Both the position numbers and the translations under genes were made by a program. A stretch of 64,000 nt of DNA, taken from positions 1-64,000 of the forward strand of contig NZ_JAUOPD010000002.1 in NCBI RefSeq assembly GCF_030546745.1, written 5' to 3'. Below are positions 25,016-35,072 of the stretch, piece by piece; positions within the stretch are counted from its first letter, which is position 1; each line of letters opens with the position of its first letter. This stretch comes from Thalassotalea sp. 1_MG-2023. Lineage in GTDB: Bacteria > Pseudomonadota > Gammaproteobacteria > Enterobacterales > Alteromonadaceae. The notes under the pieces were generated by a model. It ran no database searches, was not told the DNA's origin, and saw only the letters and a program-made list of their open reading frames with translations.

Positions 25016-25555
25016 ATGGCGAAACTGCATGATTTTTACAAAGATACAGTTGTAGCTGAACTTCAAAAGAAGTTTGATTACAAAAGTGTCATGCAAGTCC
25101 CTCGGATTGAAAAGATCACCCTTAACATGGGTGTTGGTGAAGCAATTGCCGATAAAAAGGTTTTAGAAGCTGCCACAAATGATCTTACTGCAATCTCAGG
25201 TCAAAAGCCTCTGATCACTAAAGCACGCAAATCTGTTGCTGGCTTTAAGATCCGTGAAGGCTATCCTATTGGCGCAAAAGTAACTTTACGCGGCGAAAGA
25301 ATGTGGGAATTTTTAGAGCGTTTAATCTCTATCTCAGTTCCTCGTATTCGTGATTTCCGCGGCTTGAACCCTAAGTCGTTCGATGGTCGTGGTAATTATA
25401 GCATGGGCGTGAAAGAGCAAATCATCTTCCCAGAAATCGATTATGATAAAATCGATAAGATTCGTGGTATGGATATTACTATCACTACTACTGCGCAATC
25501 TAATGAAGAAGGTCATGCTTTGCTGACTGCCTTTAACTTTCCGTTCAAGAAATAA
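25016..25555 (+). CDS. rplE: 50S ribosomal protein L5
   Basis: A protein of 179 aa starting [17 protein letters not shown], with conserved [14 protein letters not shown] and [19 protein letters not shown]. It binds 5S rRNA and contacts the P-site tRNA. In E. coli the start region of rplE carries the S8 repression site for this operon. Confidence 0.98.
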   Translation: MAKLHDFYKDTVVAELQKKFDYKSVMQVPRIEKITLNMGVGEAIADKKVLEAATNDLTAISGQKPLITKARKSVAGFKIREGYPIGAKVTLRGERMWEFLERLISISVPRIRDFRGLNPKSFDGRGNYSMGVKEQIIFPEIDYDKIDKIRGMDITITTTAQSNEEGHALLTAFNFPFKK

Positions 25556-25566
25556 GGTGTAGAGTT

Positions 25567-25872
25567 ATGGCTAAATCGTCAATGAAAGCTCGTGAAGCAA
25601 ATCGCACTAAACTAGTTGCAAAGTACGCTGAAAAGCGTCGTGCTTTAAAAGAAATCATCTCAAGCGTTAACTCTTCTGAAGAAGAGCGTTGGGATGCCGT
25701 TTTAAAACTTCAAACTTTACCACGTGACTCAAGTTCATCACGCCAACGTAATCGTTGTAACGTGACGGGTCGTCCACATGGTTACTTACGTAAGTTCGGT
25801 CTTAGCCGTATTCAATTACGTGAGCACATGATGCGCGGTGAAGTTCCTGGTCTTAAGAAAGCTAGTTGGTAA
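25567..25872 (+). CDS. rpsN: 30S ribosomal protein S14
   Basis: A protein of 101 aa of the long, zinc-free type; the CxxC pairs of the short form are absent. It has [13 protein letters not shown] at the start and [19 protein letters not shown] near the end. Located in the 30S head. Confidence 0.98.
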   Translation: MAKSSMKAREANRTKLVAKYAEKRRALKEIISSVNSSEEERWDAVLKLQTLPRDSSSSRQRNRCNVTGRPHGYLRKFGLSRIQLREHMMRGEVPGLKKASW

Positions 25873-25891
25873 TTCACGGGAGTAAATGGTT

Positions 25892-26281
25892 ATGATGACT
25901 GATCCTATCGCGGACATGTTTACACGCATCCGCAACGGTCAATCTGCAGCAAAGGCTGCAGTAACAATGCCATCTTCTAAGCTTAAAGTTGCTATTGCTA
26001 ACTTGCTTAAAGAAGAAGGTTTTATTTCAGATTATTCAGTGTCTGGTGATGTTAAACCAGAATTAACTGTAGAATTGAAATATTTTGAAGGTAAAGAAGT
26101 AATTGAAACAATTAAACGTGTTTCTCGTCCTGGCCTACGTGTTTATAAAGGAGCTACTGAGCTTCCTAAAGTACTAGCTGGTATGGGTATCGCTATCGTT
26201 TCTACTTCTAAAGGTTTGATGGCGGATCGCGACGCTCGTAAAGCGGGTCTAGGTGGCGAAATCCTTGGTACAGTAGCGTAA
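25892..26281 (+). CDS. rpsH: 30S ribosomal protein S8
   Basis: A protein of 129 aa. Two nearby ATG codons are possible (25886 and 25892). The second is nine bases from the GGAG ribosome-binding site, while the first is only three away. It begins [17 protein letters not shown] and ends [15 protein letters not shown]. It is a central 16S rRNA binder, and in E. coli the translational repressor of spc. Confidence 0.96.
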   Translation: MMTDPIADMFTRIRNGQSAAKAAVTMPSSKLKVAIANLLKEEGFISDYSVSGDVKPELTVELKYFEGKEVIETIKRVSRPGLRVYKGATELPKVLAGMGIAIVSTSKGLMADRDARKAGLGGEILGTVA

Positions 26282-26292
26282 GGAGCTAAATT

Positions 26293-26826
26293 ATGTCTCG
26301 TGTTGCAAAAGCACTTGTCGAAGTTCCTGCTGGCGTTACTGTTACGTTATCAGGCCAAGACATCACAGTTAAAGGTCCTGTTGGAGAACTATCTACAACT
26401 ATTCACGGTCTTGTTAAAGTTTCTCAAGAAGAGAACTCTATCAAAACTGATGTAGCTGCAGAAAGTAAAGAAGCATGGACTCAAGCCGGAACTGCACGTG
26501 CTAACATCAACAATATGGTTGTTGGCGTGAGCAAAGGTTTCGAAAAGAAATTGATTCTTAACGGTGTTGGTTACCGTGCAAAAGCTGCTGGTAAGGTTTT
26601 AAACCTTTCTTTAGGCTTTTCACATCCAGTAGATCATGCAATCCCTGAAGGGGTTACATGTGAGACTCCTAGTCAGACTGAAATCGTACTGAAAAGTGCT
26701 AACAAGCAGTTGATAGGTCAAGTTGCAGCGAACATTCGTGCATACCGTAAGCCTGAGCCTTATAAAGGTAAAGGTATTCGTTATAGCGATGAATATGTAC
26801 GCCGTAAAGAAGCTAAGAAGAAGTAG
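26293..26826 (+). CDS. rplF: 50S ribosomal protein L6
   Basis: A protein of 177 aa beginning [17 protein letters not shown]. The second half carries the L6 signature [16 protein letters not shown]. It lies near the sarcin-ricin loop and the factor-binding site. AAGGAG precedes the start. Confidence 0.98.
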   Translation: MSRVAKALVEVPAGVTVTLSGQDITVKGPVGELSTTIHGLVKVSQEENSIKTDVAAESKEAWTQAGTARANINNMVVGVSKGFEKKLILNGVGYRAKAAGKVLNLSLGFSHPVDHAIPEGVTCETPSQTEIVLKSANKQLIGQVAANIRAYRKPEPYKGKGIRYSDEYVRRKEAKKK

Positions 26827-26835
26827 GGTAATACG

Positions 26836-27189
26836 ATGGATAAGAAAACATCTCGTTTACGCCGTGCAAAGCGTGCACGTGCAAAAATCAGCGAGTTGGG
26901 TGCGAATCGTTTAGTCGTTCACCGTACTCCTCGCCATATTTACGCGCAACTTATCGCTCCAACTGGTTCTGAAGTTTTAGCATCTGCTTCAACTTTAGAT
27001 AAAGAAGTGAAAGCACAAGTTGAAAAAACAGGTAACGTTGCGGCAGCTGAAGCTGTTGGCAAAGCAATCGCAGAACGTGCAAAAGCTAAAGGTGTTGAAT
27101 CTGTAGCATTTGATCGTTCAGGTTTCCGTTACCACGGTCGCGTGAAAGCGTTAGCTGAAGCAGCTCGTGAAGCTGGCCTTCAGTTCTAG
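26836..27189 (+). CDS. rplR: 50S ribosomal protein L18
   Basis: A protein of 117 aa with a basic N terminus ([17 protein letters not shown]) and the 5S rRNA-binding core ending [20 protein letters not shown]. It works with L5 to install 5S rRNA in the large subunit. Confidence 0.98.
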   Translation: MDKKTSRLRRAKRARAKISELGANRLVVHRTPRHIYAQLIAPTGSEVLASASTLDKEVKAQVEKTGNVAAAEAVGKAIAERAKAKGVESVAFDRSGFRYHGRVKALAEAAREAGLQF

Positions 27190-27198
27190 GAGTTTATG

Positions 27199-27702
27199 AT
27201 GGCTAATGTAGAAAACACACAACAAAGTGATTTAGCTGAAAAATTGATTGCTGTAAACCGCGTTTCAAAAGTGGTTAAAGGTGGTCGTATTTTCAGTTTC
27301 ACAGCACTAACAGTAGTTGGTGATGGTAATGGCCGCGTTGGTTTTGGTTACGGTAAAGCACGTGAAGTGCCTGCTGCTATCCAAAAAGCAATGGAAAAGG
27401 CTCGTCGTAACTTAGTAACAATTGACTTGAAGGGTACAACTCTTCAACACCCTATTAAGGGTCGTCATTCTGGTTCTAAAGTTTACATGCAACCTGCGTC
27501 AGAAGGTACAGGTATCATCGCCGGTGGCGCGATGCGTGCAGTACTAGAAGTTGCAGGCGTACAGAACGTATTGTCTAAAGCATACGGTTCTACTAACCCA
27601 ATCAACGTAGTACGTGCTACTGTTTCAGCGCTAGCGAATATGAAATCGCCAGCAACTGTTGCAGCTAAGCGTGGCAAGAGCGTTGAAGAGATCTTGGGGT
27701 AA
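27199..27702 (+). CDS. rpsE: 30S ribosomal protein S5
   Basis: A protein of 167 aa. Of the two adjacent ATG codons, the second (27199) has the better six-base spacing to GGAG. The dsRNA-binding-like signature [19 protein letters not shown] and the C-terminal [13 protein letters not shown] are present. It contributes to decoding fidelity. Confidence 0.97.
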   Translation: MANVENTQQSDLAEKLIAVNRVSKVVKGGRIFSFTALTVVGDGNGRVGFGYGKAREVPAAIQKAMEKARRNLVTIDLKGTTLQHPIKGRHSGSKVYMQPASEGTGIIAGGAMRAVLEVAGVQNVLSKAYGSTNPINVVRATVSALANMKSPATVAAKRGKSVEEILG

Positions 27703-27707
27703 TTACC

Positions 27708-27887
27708 ATGGCTAAAACAGTTAAAGTAACTCAAGTTAAAAGTTCTATCGGTCGTTTACCGAAACATAGAGCTACATTGAAAGGTCTTGGTTTACGTCGT
27801 ATCAATCATACAGTTGAGTTAGAAGATACTCCATCTGTACGTGGTATGATCAATCAAGTACATTACATGATTAAGGTGGAGGATTAA
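27708..27887 (+). CDS. rpmD: 50S ribosomal protein L30
   Basis: A 59-residue protein in a 60-codon frame. It begins [18 protein letters not shown] and continues [18 protein letters not shown], the L30 signature. It fills the gap between rpsE and rplO as in other gammaproteobacteria, five bases after the rpsE stop and two before rplO. Confidence 0.98.
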   Translation: MAKTVKVTQVKSSIGRLPKHRATLKGLGLRRINHTVELEDTPSVRGMINQVHYMIKVED

Positions 27888-27889
27888 TA

Positions 27890-28324
27890 ATGCATTTAAA
27901 TACTTTATCTCCTGCACCAGGCGCTAAGAAAGCCAAGAAACGCGTAGGTCGTGGTATTGGTTCTGGCTTAGGTAAAACAGCTGGTCGCGGTCACAAAGGT
28001 CAGAAGTCACGTTCTGGTGGTAGTGTTCGTCCAGGTTTTGAAGGCGGTCAAATGCCATTAAAACAACGTTTACCGAAGTTCGGTTTTACGTCTCGCAAAG
28101 CATTAGTACATGCTGAAGTTCGTTTACACGAATTAAACAATGTAGATGCGGATGTTGTAGATATTTACGCGCTTAAAAATGCAAACTTAATCACACGTAA
28201 CATTGAAACAGTTAAGGTTATGCTTTCGGGCGAAATCACAAAACCTGTGACAATTCGTGGTTTAGGTGTTACTAAAGGTGCTCGTGCAGCTATTGAAGCT
28301 GCTGGTGGCAAGATCGAGGAATAA
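27890..28324 (+). CDS. rplO: 50S ribosomal protein L15
   Basis: A protein of 144 aa beginning [20 protein letters not shown]. It has the glycine-rich N-terminal extension ([20 protein letters not shown]) that threads through 23S rRNA. GGAGGA precedes the ATG inside the end of rpmD. Confidence 0.98.
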   Translation: MHLNTLSPAPGAKKAKKRVGRGIGSGLGKTAGRGHKGQKSRSGGSVRPGFEGGQMPLKQRLPKFGFTSRKALVHAEVRLHELNNVDADVVDIYALKNANLITRNIETVKVMLSGEITKPVTIRGLGVTKGARAAIEAAGGKIEE

Positions 28325-28332
28325 TACAGGTT

Positions 28333-29658
28333 ATGGCTACACCAGGAATGGATAACAAAAGTTCAGGCGGTTTGTCTGAATTGAAACAAAGATTATGGTT
28401 CGTACTATTAGCACTTATCGTGTTTAGACTAGGATCATTTGTGCCAATCCCTGGTATTGACGCCGCTGTATTAGCTCAGTTGTTTGAACAACAAAAGGGC
28501 ACCATTGTAGAAATGTTTAACATGTTCTCTGGTGGTGCACTTGAGCGTGCCTCTGTATTGGCTTTAGGTATTATGCCTTACATTTCAGCTTCAATTATTA
28601 TGCAGCTATTAACGGTGATTCACCCGACAATGGCAGAGCTTAAAAAAGAAGGTGAAGCAGGGCGTAGAAAAATAAGCCAATATACGCGCTACGGTACTTT
28701 AGTACTTGCAACGGTACAATCAATAGCGATTGCTAAAAGCTTGCCGGGCATGATGCCTGGTTTAGTTATGGATGCAGGGTTTGGTTTTTACTTTACCGCT
28801 GTTGTATCGCTAGTCACTGGCACCATGTTCTTAATGTGGTTAGGTGAGCAAATCACAGAACGAGGTATTGGTAACGGTATCTCAATTTTGATTTTTGCTG
28901 GTATTGTTGCAGGTATGCCATCAGCTGTTGGTCAAACGGCAGAAATGGCGCGTCAAGGTGAAATTAACCCTTTAATATTATTGTTGATAGCGGTAATCGT
29001 TTTTGCAGTAACATTTTTCGTAGTATTTGTTGAACGTGGTCAACGTCGTATCGTTGTTAACTACGCTAAGCGCCAACAAGGTAGAAAAGTGTTTGCTGCA
29101 CAAAGTACGCATTTACCACTAAAAGTGAATATGGCCGGTGTTATACCACCAATATTTGCTTCTAGTATCTTGTTATTCCCTGGCTCTATTGCGAGTTGGT
29201 TTGGACAAGGTGAAGGTATGATAGCGGACGTACTACAGGAGTTATCCATTGCGATCTCTCCAGGTCAACCGCTGTATGTTATGCTACTTGCTGCTGCGAT
29301 AATATTTTTCTGTTTCTTTTACACGGCATTGGTATTTAATCCGCGTGAAACCGCAGATAACCTGAAAAAATCCGGAGCGTTTATTCCTGGGATTCGTCCT
29401 GGTGAACAAACGTCAAAGTATATAGATAAAGTAATGACACGCTTAACCCTAACTGGTGCGTTATACATTACCTTTATCTGTTTGGTTCCTGAGTTTATGA
29501 TGATTGCATGGGATGTACAGTTTTACTTCGGTGGAACATCGTTACTGATCATTGTTGTTGTTATTATGGACTTTATGGCTCAAGTACAAACGCATTTGAT
29601 GTCTCATCAATATGACAGCGTACTTAAGAAAGCAAATCTTAAAGGCTACGGCCGATAA
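28333..29658 (+). CDS. secY: protein translocase subunit SecY
   Basis: The channel subunit of the SecYEG translocon in the inner membrane, 441 aa against 443 in E. coli, with ten membrane helices. Recognisable pieces are [19 protein letters not shown] (helix 1), [21 protein letters not shown] (plug region), GERGIGNG-type loop [14 protein letters not shown] and the C-terminal [20 protein letters not shown]. It is co-transcribed with ribosomal proteins as usual. Confidence 0.98.
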   Translation: MATPGMDNKSSGGLSELKQRLWFVLLALIVFRLGSFVPIPGIDAAVLAQLFEQQKGTIVEMFNMFSGGALERASVLALGIMPYISASIIMQLLTVIHPTMAELKKEGEAGRRKISQYTRYGTLVLATVQSIAIAKSLPGMMPGLVMDAGFGFYFTAVVSLVTGTMFLMWLGEQITERGIGNGISILIFAGIVAGMPSAVGQTAEMARQGEINPLILLLIAVIVFAVTFFVVFVERGQRRIVVNYAKRQQGRKVFAAQSTHLPLKVNMAGVIPPIFASSILLFPGSIASWFGQGEGMIADVLQELSIAISPGQPLYVMLLAAAIIFFCFFYTALVFNPRETADNLKKSGAFIPGIRPGEQTSKYIDKVMTRLTLTGALYITFICLVPEFMMIAWDVQFYFGGTSLLIIVVVIMDFMAQVQTHLMSHQYDSVLKKANLKGYGR

Positions 29659-29688
29659 GTTTGCTGACGTTAATTAACGGAGTAGAAA

Positions 29689-29805
29689 ATGAAAGTTCGT
29701 GCATCCGTAAAAAAGATTTGCCGTAACTGCAAAGTTGTTAAACGTGCTGGTGTTGTTCGAGTAATTTGCAAGACCGACCCTAAGCATAAGCAACGCCAAG
29801 GTTAA
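29689..29805 (+). CDS. rpmJ: 50S ribosomal protein L36, zinc-binding form
   Basis: A 38-residue protein starting [19 protein letters not shown]. The zinc ligands Cys11, Cys14, Cys27 and His33 are all present, so this is the C+ paralogue, not the zinc-free form used in zinc starvation. Last gene of spc, with GGAG nine bases upstream. Confidence 0.97.
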   Translation: MKVRASVKKICRNCKVVKRAGVVRVICKTDPKHKQRQG

Positions 29806-29813
29806 TCTTTTTG

Positions 29814-29846
29814 AAGTGTCATTGATTTTGCGAATTAATGACACTT
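29814..29846 (+). terminator. hairpin at the end of the spc operon
   Basis: A perfect 10-bp inverted repeat (AAGTGTCATT and AATGACACTT) with a 13-base loop lies nine bases after rpmJ. Only TAATTTG follows, so it may be a partial terminator that lets some transcription continue into alpha. Confidence 0.6.
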
Positions 29847-29849
29847 TAA

Positions 29850-29932
29850 TTTGCAAAAGATGGGCGGGTTGAGTATCCTAACGGGCTTTTCAACCTGTGG
29901 TTATTAATTAATTAAATATAGGAGATGTGTTA
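29850..29932 (+). promoter_or_regulatory. alpha operon leader, putative S4-binding pseudoknot
   Basis: The leader before rpsM has the complementary segments GGGTTGA (29866-29872) and TCAACC (29890-29895), with an inner AACGGGC loop segment. This resembles the nested pseudoknot of the E. coli alpha operon leader, to which S4 (encoded downstream at 30715) binds to stop translation. The GTG start of rpsM also matches that system. The structure was judged by eye only. Confidence 0.6.
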
Positions 29933-30289
29933 GTGGCCCGTATCGCTGGCATTAACATCCCTGATCGTAAACATGCAGTAATTGCCCTTACTGCGATTTA
30001 CGGTATCGGAGCAACACGCGCAAAAGCAATTTGCGTGTCAACTGGTATCGCAGAATCTACAAAGATCAGTGAATTAGACGAAGCACAAATCGATTTGCTT
30101 CGTGCAGAAGTGGATAAGTACACTGTAGAAGGTGACTTACGCCGTGAAGTTTCAATGAACATCAAACGTTTGATGGACCTAGGCTGTTTCCGTGGTATTC
30201 GCCACCGTCGTAGTCTTCCTCTACGTGGTCAGCGCACGAAAACAAATGCGCGTACCCGTAAAGGTCCTCGTAAACCTATAAAGAAGTAG
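29933..30289 (+). CDS. rpsM: 30S ribosomal protein S13
   Basis: A protein of 118 aa. GTG at 29933, eight bases after GGAG, gives (M)[18 protein letters not shown]; an upstream in-frame GTG would add two residues. The ending [14 protein letters not shown] is conserved. It contacts P-site tRNA and subunit bridges. First gene of the alpha operon. Confidence 0.97.
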   Translation: MARIAGINIPDRKHAVIALTAIYGIGATRAKAICVSTGIAESTKISELDEAQIDLLRAEVDKYTVEGDLRREVSMNIKRLMDLGCFRGIRHRRSLPLRGQRTKTNARTRKGPRKPIKK

Positions 30290-30303
30290 CGAGGGGATAG
30301 AAA

Positions 30304-30693
30304 ATGGCTAAAACTCCAGTTCGTTCACGCAAACGCGTGAAAAAACAAGTTGCTGATGGCATGGCTCATATCCATGCTTCTTTCAACAACACAATCGTAA
30401 CTCTTACAGACCGTCAAGGTAATGCATTATCTTGGGCAACTGCAGGTGGTTCAGGTTTTCGTGGTTCACGTAAATCTACTCCGTTTGCTGCTCAGGTAGC
30501 TGCTGACCGTGCGGGTAAAGCTGCACAAGAGTTTGGGTTGAAGAATATTGAAGTGTTCGTTAAAGGTCCAGGTCCAGGTCGTGAATCTGCAATCCGTGCC
30601 TTAAATGCTGCTGGTTTTAAAATCACCAACATTACTGACGTAACACCTATTCCTCATAATGGTTGTCGTCCTCCTAAGAAACGTCGCGTTTAA
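30304..30693 (+). CDS. rpsK: 30S ribosomal protein S11
   Basis: A protein of 129 aa starting [15 protein letters not shown], with the conserved [12 protein letters not shown]-like block [20 protein letters not shown]. The Cys/Gly-rich end reads [18 protein letters not shown]. Part of the 30S platform beside the mRNA exit. Confidence 0.98.
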   Translation: MAKTPVRSRKRVKKQVADGMAHIHASFNNTIVTLTDRQGNALSWATAGGSGFRGSRKSTPFAAQVAADRAGKAAQEFGLKNIEVFVKGPGPGRESAIRALNAAGFKITNITDVTPIPHNGCRPPKKRRV

Positions 30694-30714
30694 TAGGATA
30701 GTTGGAGAAAGAAA

Positions 30715-31335
30715 ATGGCAAGATATTTAGGTCCTAAGTTAAAGCTTAGTCGCCGTGAAGGAACCGATTTATTCCTTAAAAGCGGTGTTCGAGCAATTGA
30801 CACTAAATGTAAATTCGAAATGATCCCAGGTCAGCACGGCGCACGTCGCGGTCGTTTGTCTGACTATGGTGTTCAGCTTCGTGAGAAGCAAAAAGTACGT
30901 CGTATTTATGGCGTATTAGAAAAACAATTCCGTAACTATTACAAAGAAGCTGCACGCTTAAAAGGTAATACAGGTGAAAACTTGTTACAACTTTTAGAAA
31001 AGCGTTTAGATAACGTTGTATATCGTATGGGCTTTGCTAGTACTCGTGCTGAAGCGCGTCAATTAGTAAGTCACAAATCGATCGTAGTAAACGGTAAAGT
31101 TGTAAATATTCCATCTTTCACTGTTAAAGCTGAAGACGTGGTTTCTGTTCGTGAAAAATCTAAGACTCAAGCACGTATTATTGCTGCTTTAGAATTAGCT
31201 GAGCAACGTGAAAAGCCAGTCTGGGTTGAAGTAGATAATAAGAAAATGGAAGGCGTATTTAAACGTGTTCCTGATCGTTCAGATTTATCTGCTGAAATTA
31301 ATGAACAGTTGATAGTAGAACTTTACTCTAAGTAA
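30715..31335 (+). CDS. rpsD: 30S ribosomal protein S4
   Basis: A protein of 206 aa starting [20 protein letters not shown]. The S4 RNA-binding domain ([20 protein letters not shown]) lies near the middle. It nucleates 16S rRNA folding and in E. coli represses the alpha operon by binding its leader, which is present at 29850-29932. Confidence 0.98.
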   Translation: MARYLGPKLKLSRREGTDLFLKSGVRAIDTKCKFEMIPGQHGARRGRLSDYGVQLREKQKVRRIYGVLEKQFRNYYKEAARLKGNTGENLLQLLEKRLDNVVYRMGFASTRAEARQLVSHKSIVVNGKVVNIPSFTVKAEDVVSVREKSKTQARIIAALELAEQREKPVWVEVDNKKMEGVFKRVPDRSDLSAEINEQLIVELYSK

Positions 31336-31359
31336 AGCTGAACTTTAAGAGAGGACATA

Positions 31360-32349
31360 ATGCAGGGTTCTGTAACCGAATTTCTAAGACCACGAATGGT
31401 AGACATCGAAACTGTTAGTGCTACCCGTTCTAAAGTTACTTTAGAACCACTTGAACGTGGTTTTGGTCACACTTTAGGTAATGCCTTACGTCGTATTTTA
31501 TTATCTTCAATGCCGGGTTGTGCCGTTACTGAAGTTGAGATAGACGGCGTATTACATGAATACAGTAGTAAAGAAGGTGTTCAAGAGGATATCATCGAAA
31601 TACTGTTAAACCTTAAAGGACTAGCGATAGGTTTAGAAGGCAAAACTGAAGCAGTTCTTACCTTAACTAAGTCAGGTGAAGGCCCTGTTACGGCAGCTGA
31701 TATTCAACATGACGGTGATGTAACTATTGCAAACCCTGAACATGTTATTTGTCACTTAACTGGTGACGGTTCTATCAGTATGCGCGTCAAAGTAGAAATG
31801 GGTCGTGGTTACGTTCCAGCTTCTACTCGCCGCGAAGCCGAAGATGAAGATCGTGCAATTGGTCGTTTACTTGTTGACGCTTCTTTCAGCCCTGTTGTTC
31901 GTATTGCTTATGATGTCGATTCTGCGCGTGTTGAACAACGCACAGATTTAGATAAATTAATCATAGATATGGAAACTAACGGTACGTTAGATCCAGAAGA
32001 AGCAATCCGTCGTGCTTCAACAATTCTTGCTGAACAGCTTGATGCATTTGTTGAATTACGAGATGTAACAGAAGTTGAACCGAAAGAAGAAAAACCTCTT
32101 TTCGATCCAATTTTACTTCGTCCAGTTGATGACCTCGAGCTTACTGTTCGTTCTGCGAACTGCTTAAAAGCAGAAGCGATTCAATATATTGGTGATTTAG
32201 TACAGCGTGCAGAAGTCGAACTTCTTAAAACACCTAATTTAGGTAAGAAGTCTCTGACTGAAATCAAAGACGTGTTAGCGTCTCGTGGCTTATCTCTAGG
32301 TATGCGCCTAGAAAACTGGCCACCAGAAAGCATTGCTGATAACGACTAA
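31360..32349 (+). CDS. rpoA: RNA polymerase alpha subunit
   Basis: A protein of 329 aa, the same length as in E. coli. It starts [17 protein letters not shown]. The N-terminal dimerisation domain contains [20 protein letters not shown]. The acidic linker follows [16 protein letters not shown], and the C-terminal domain ([36 protein letters not shown]) binds UP elements and activators. Confidence 0.98.
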   Translation: MQGSVTEFLRPRMVDIETVSATRSKVTLEPLERGFGHTLGNALRRILLSSMPGCAVTEVEIDGVLHEYSSKEGVQEDIIEILLNLKGLAIGLEGKTEAVLTLTKSGEGPVTAADIQHDGDVTIANPEHVICHLTGDGSISMRVKVEMGRGYVPASTRREAEDEDRAIGRLLVDASFSPVVRIAYDVDSARVEQRTDLDKLIIDMETNGTLDPEEAIRRASTILAEQLDAFVELRDVTEVEPKEEKPLFDPILLRPVDDLELTVRSANCLKAEAIQYIGDLVQRAEVELLKTPNLGKKSLTEIKDVLASRGLSLGMRLENWPPESIADND

Positions 32350-32390
32350 GTCGGTCATCATTTTTATTAGTTTGAGATAAGGATTAACTT

Positions 32391-32798
32391 ATGCGCCATC
32401 GTAAAAGCGGTCGCCAGTTAAACCGTAATAGCAGTCATCGCCAAGCGATGTTCCGCAATATGGCAAGTTCTTTAGTAAAGCACGGTGTTATTAAAACAAC
32501 GGTTGCTAAAGCTAAAGAATTACGTCGCGTTGTTGAGCCATTAATTACTTTGGCCAAAACCGACAGTGTAGCAAATCGTCGTTTAGCGTTTGCTCGTACA
32601 CGTAATCAAGAAGTAGTAGGTTTATTATTTAGCGAACTTGGTCCTCGTTACCAAGAACGTCCAGGTGGATATACTCGTATTTTAAAATGCGGTTACCGTA
32701 CTGGTGATAAAGCTCCTATGGCTTACGTTGAACTTGTTGATCGTCCAGCAACTGAAGAAGTAGTTGAAGAGACAGAAGAAGCAAGTGCAGAAGCTTAA
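32391..32798 (+). CDS. rplQ: 50S ribosomal protein L17
   Basis: A protein of 135 aa starting [20 protein letters not shown]. The conserved core is [13 protein letters not shown], then [20 protein letters not shown]. The C terminus is acidic ([14 protein letters not shown]). Last gene of the alpha operon, followed by a strong terminator. Confidence 0.98.
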   Translation: MRHRKSGRQLNRNSSHRQAMFRNMASSLVKHGVIKTTVAKAKELRRVVEPLITLAKTDSVANRRLAFARTRNQEVVGLLFSELGPRYQERPGGYTRILKCGYRTGDKAPMAYVELVDRPATEEVVEETEEASAEA

Positions 32799-32816
32799 CT
32801 AGTTGAGCTTTCAGAT

Positions 32817-32846
32817 GAAAAAGCGAGGCAATGCCTCGCTTTTTTG
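32817..32846 (+). terminator. terminator of the alpha operon
   Basis: The perfect 10-bp arms AAAGCGAGGC and GCCTCGCTTT have a three-base loop and are followed by a T run. It lies 19 bases after rplQ. Confidence 0.92.
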
Positions 32847-32924
32847 TTTTCTGTTGGCTAAAAAGTTGATCTTAGCTTAATTTATCCGTATAACTTTTAG
32901 CTCATTCTTTTTCCGGTTTACGCT

Positions 32925-33824
32925 ATGTCTTCACGAAATCCGATCATTGCAGTAACAGGCTCATCAGGTGCGGGAACTTCAACGACATCTGAATCTTTTG
33001 AACATATTTTTCGTTCTCTAGATATAACTTCTGCCAAAGTAGAAGGTGACAGCTTTCACCGCTATTCTCGACAAGAAATGGATCTAGAAAAAAGAAAAGC
33101 AAAGGAGATAGGACGGAGAATAAGTTACTTTGGTGATGAAGCAAATGACTTTGACGCCTTAGAAAAGCTGTTTAAAGATTACTCAGAAACAGGTAAAGGT
33201 AAAATGAGAAGGTACTTACATACCTTTGATCAAGCTGTACCTTATAATCAAATGCCTGGCACGTTTACCCCATGGGAAGATCTCGGCGAAGGCACAGACT
33301 TATTGTTTTATGAGGGTCTTCATGGTGGCGTTGTTACTGAAACTAATGACGTTGCCCAATATGTTGATCTGTTGATTGGCATGGTGCCAATAGTAAACCT
33401 TGAATGGATCCAAAAGATTATTCGTGATACTAACCAAAGAGGACATAGCAGGGAAGCCGTAACAGCAAGCATAGTACGAAGTATGGAAGATTATATTTCT
33501 TTCATAACTCCCCAGTTTTCAAAAACACACATTAACTTTCAACGTGTTCCAACTGTAGATACTTCTAACCCCTTTAGTGCCAAAGCTATTCCATCTTTAG
33601 ACGAAAGCTTTGTAGTTATTCGGTTTAGAGAAGCAAACAATGTTAAGTTTCCATATTACTTGTCGATGATTGAAGGTGCTTTCATGTCACGAGTCAATAC
33701 GCTCGTTGTGCCAGGGGGTAAAATGGGCTTAGCGATGGAGCTTATTTTAACGCCATTAATTAAAGAGCTTATGGCAAAAAAACATCAAGCAAATAAGCAG
33801 TTAGATTGGATGAGTGATTTATGA
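32925..33824 (+). CDS. prkB: phosphoribulokinase-like protein PrkB
   Basis: A P-loop kinase of 299 aa related to phosphoribulokinase/uridine kinase. Walker A is GSSGAGTST at residues 12-20, VEGDSFHRYSR follows, and LLFYEGLHGG is the Walker B region. No Rubisco gene is near and the organism is not expected to fix carbon, so the substrate is unknown, as for E. coli PrkB. It converges on the yhfA-like gene, the same pairing as in E. coli; crp, usually next, is absent. Confidence 0.85.
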   Translation: MSSRNPIIAVTGSSGAGTSTTSESFEHIFRSLDITSAKVEGDSFHRYSRQEMDLEKRKAKEIGRRISYFGDEANDFDALEKLFKDYSETGKGKMRRYLHTFDQAVPYNQMPGTFTPWEDLGEGTDLLFYEGLHGGVVTETNDVAQYVDLLIGMVPIVNLEWIQKIIRDTNQRGHSREAVTASIVRSMEDYISFITPQFSKTHINFQRVPTVDTSNPFSAKAIPSLDESFVVIRFREANNVKFPYYLSMIEGAFMSRVNTLVVPGGKMGLAMELILTPLIKELMAKKHQANKQLDWMSDL

Positions 33825-33844
33825 GCCTAGTGTTAAGTAGGCTC
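33823..33844. terminator. hairpin between convergent prkB and yhfA
   Basis: The 7-bp perfect arms GAGCCTA and TAGGCTC have an eight-base loop and begin at the prkB stop codon. No T run is present on either side, so it is only a candidate shared terminator. Confidence 0.4.
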
Positions 33845-33854
33845 GATAATAAAA

Positions 33855-34259
33855 TTAATCTGAAATAATAGAAAAGTCATGCGTGATGCTGACAGATTTA
33901 TTTAACATGAGTGCTACAGAACAATACTTATCTGCTGAAAGGCTGACGGCACGTTCAACATGTTTCTCCTGAACATCTCTACCTGAAATGATAAAATGAA
34001 GATGGATGTCAGAAAATAATTTAGGGGTTGTATCTACGCGTGTAGCAGACAACTGTACTTTACAGCCAGTGATATTCTGACGGGCTTTTTTGAGTATACT
34101 CACGACATCGACAGAAGAACAACTACCTAAAGAAAGTAAAACATTTTCTAAAGGACTTGGTGCAAGTGTACCGCTGTTCGCATCTAATACTATCGTGTGA
34201 CCGCTTTCTGAAATACCAGCAAACATTTCTTCGCCGATCCATTTAACTTCAGCTTGCAT
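33855..34259 (-). CDS. yhfA: OsmC family protein (YhfA-like)
   Basis: A protein of 134 aa. The ATG at 34259 has ACGGAG upstream and gives MQAEVKWIGEEMFAG, the typical start; a longer frame would overlap the upstream gene. The OsmC signature SPLENVLLSLGSCSSVDVV carries the first conserved cysteine, and DKYCSVALML carries the second. Relatives reduce organic or lipid hydroperoxides; YhfA itself is uncharacterised. Next to prkB as in E. coli. Confidence 0.8.
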   Translation of the reverse strand: MQAEVKWIGEEMFAGISESGHTIVLDANSGTLAPSPLENVLLSLGSCSSVDVVSILKKARQNITGCKVQLSATRVDTTPKLFSDIHLHFIISGRDVQEKHVERAVSLSADKYCSVALMLNKSVSITHDFSIISD

Positions 34260-34293
34260 AAATTCTCCGTAAAAAAGTTGTATTAAAGTGACC

Positions 34294-34647
34294 TTAACTA
34301 AGGACACCTGAATGTATTTCTGTATCGAATAAGTTTTTAATAAGAAGGGCAAATTCTTTTAAAAACTCTTGTTGATGTGTTGTGACGGGGTTGTTAATAA
34401 CACCAGAGAGTATCTCTTGAAGATCATGAACGATGTTATCGACCTCTCGAATAATAGTATTACGTTGATTAAAGCTAAGGCTTTCGTTTTGGCTACAAAC
34501 TAAAATAATTTGTTCTGTTAGTTCTTGTTCTATGACTTCCATAACGGATAGCGCACCACCCTTGTCACTCGCTGTGTTTTCAAAGAGTGATAAGTGCTCA
34601 GTTAAATATTCAATGATATGAACGTAACCGTCTGTGTCTGTAACCAT
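34294..34647 (-). CDS. small conserved protein, probably DUF3802 family
   Basis: A protein of 117 aa, mostly helical and acidic, beginning MVTDTDGYVHIIEYLTEHL. No signal peptide, membrane helix or catalytic motif is visible. The start and composition resemble the DUF3802 proteins of Shewanella and Colwellia as I remember them, but I could not check. It precedes the yhfA-like gene by 34 bases on the same strand, so the two may form an operon. Confidence 0.6.
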   Translation of the reverse strand: MVTDTDGYVHIIEYLTEHLSLFENTASDKGGALSVMEVIEQELTEQIILVCSQNESLSFNQRNTIIREVDNIVHDLQEILSGVINNPVTTHQQEFLKEFALLIKNLFDTEIHSGVLS

Positions 34648-35072
34648 TATGATGTAAATAAATGCTATTTGAAATTCATCTTACTCTGCTTAACTTAATA
34701 CAATCAAGTATAAAAAGGTAATAGGGAATAAAAGGGTGAACTGATTCTGACAATTGTTTCAAAGTTGTAACTGTTATTAACAAAAATATTACAATCGGAA
34801 GGTGTATTGAAACAAATGAAACAAAATAATAAAGCTCTTCCTGTCTAATTTATGTACACATATCAGTACAATAGATATAGGTTTATTATATAGTACCTTA
34901 ATTTCAATAGGTTACACAAAGACTGTTGAATTTAGATAAAGTTCAATGAGTTTTAAAAATGGCTTGAAAATAATTGATATTCATGCAGAATTGATAAGGC
35001 ATGTTACGGTTTGTAACATATAGAAATAAATTCAAAAAATAACTATTAAATATAGTCCAGAGAGAATCACAC
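34648..35072. other. long leader of the TonB-dependent receptor gene
   Basis: A 425-base AT-rich region between divergent genes. The only clear structure is the inverted repeat TGTTAC-GGTTT-GTAACA at 35002-35018, 55 bases before the receptor start, a possible operator. No promoter pair stands out. Confidence 0.45.

Noticed and set aside
32925-33824. Phosphoribulokinase as evidence for carbon fixation
   Set aside because: The sequence is of the PrkB type common in heterotrophic gammaproteobacteria and no Calvin cycle gene is near.
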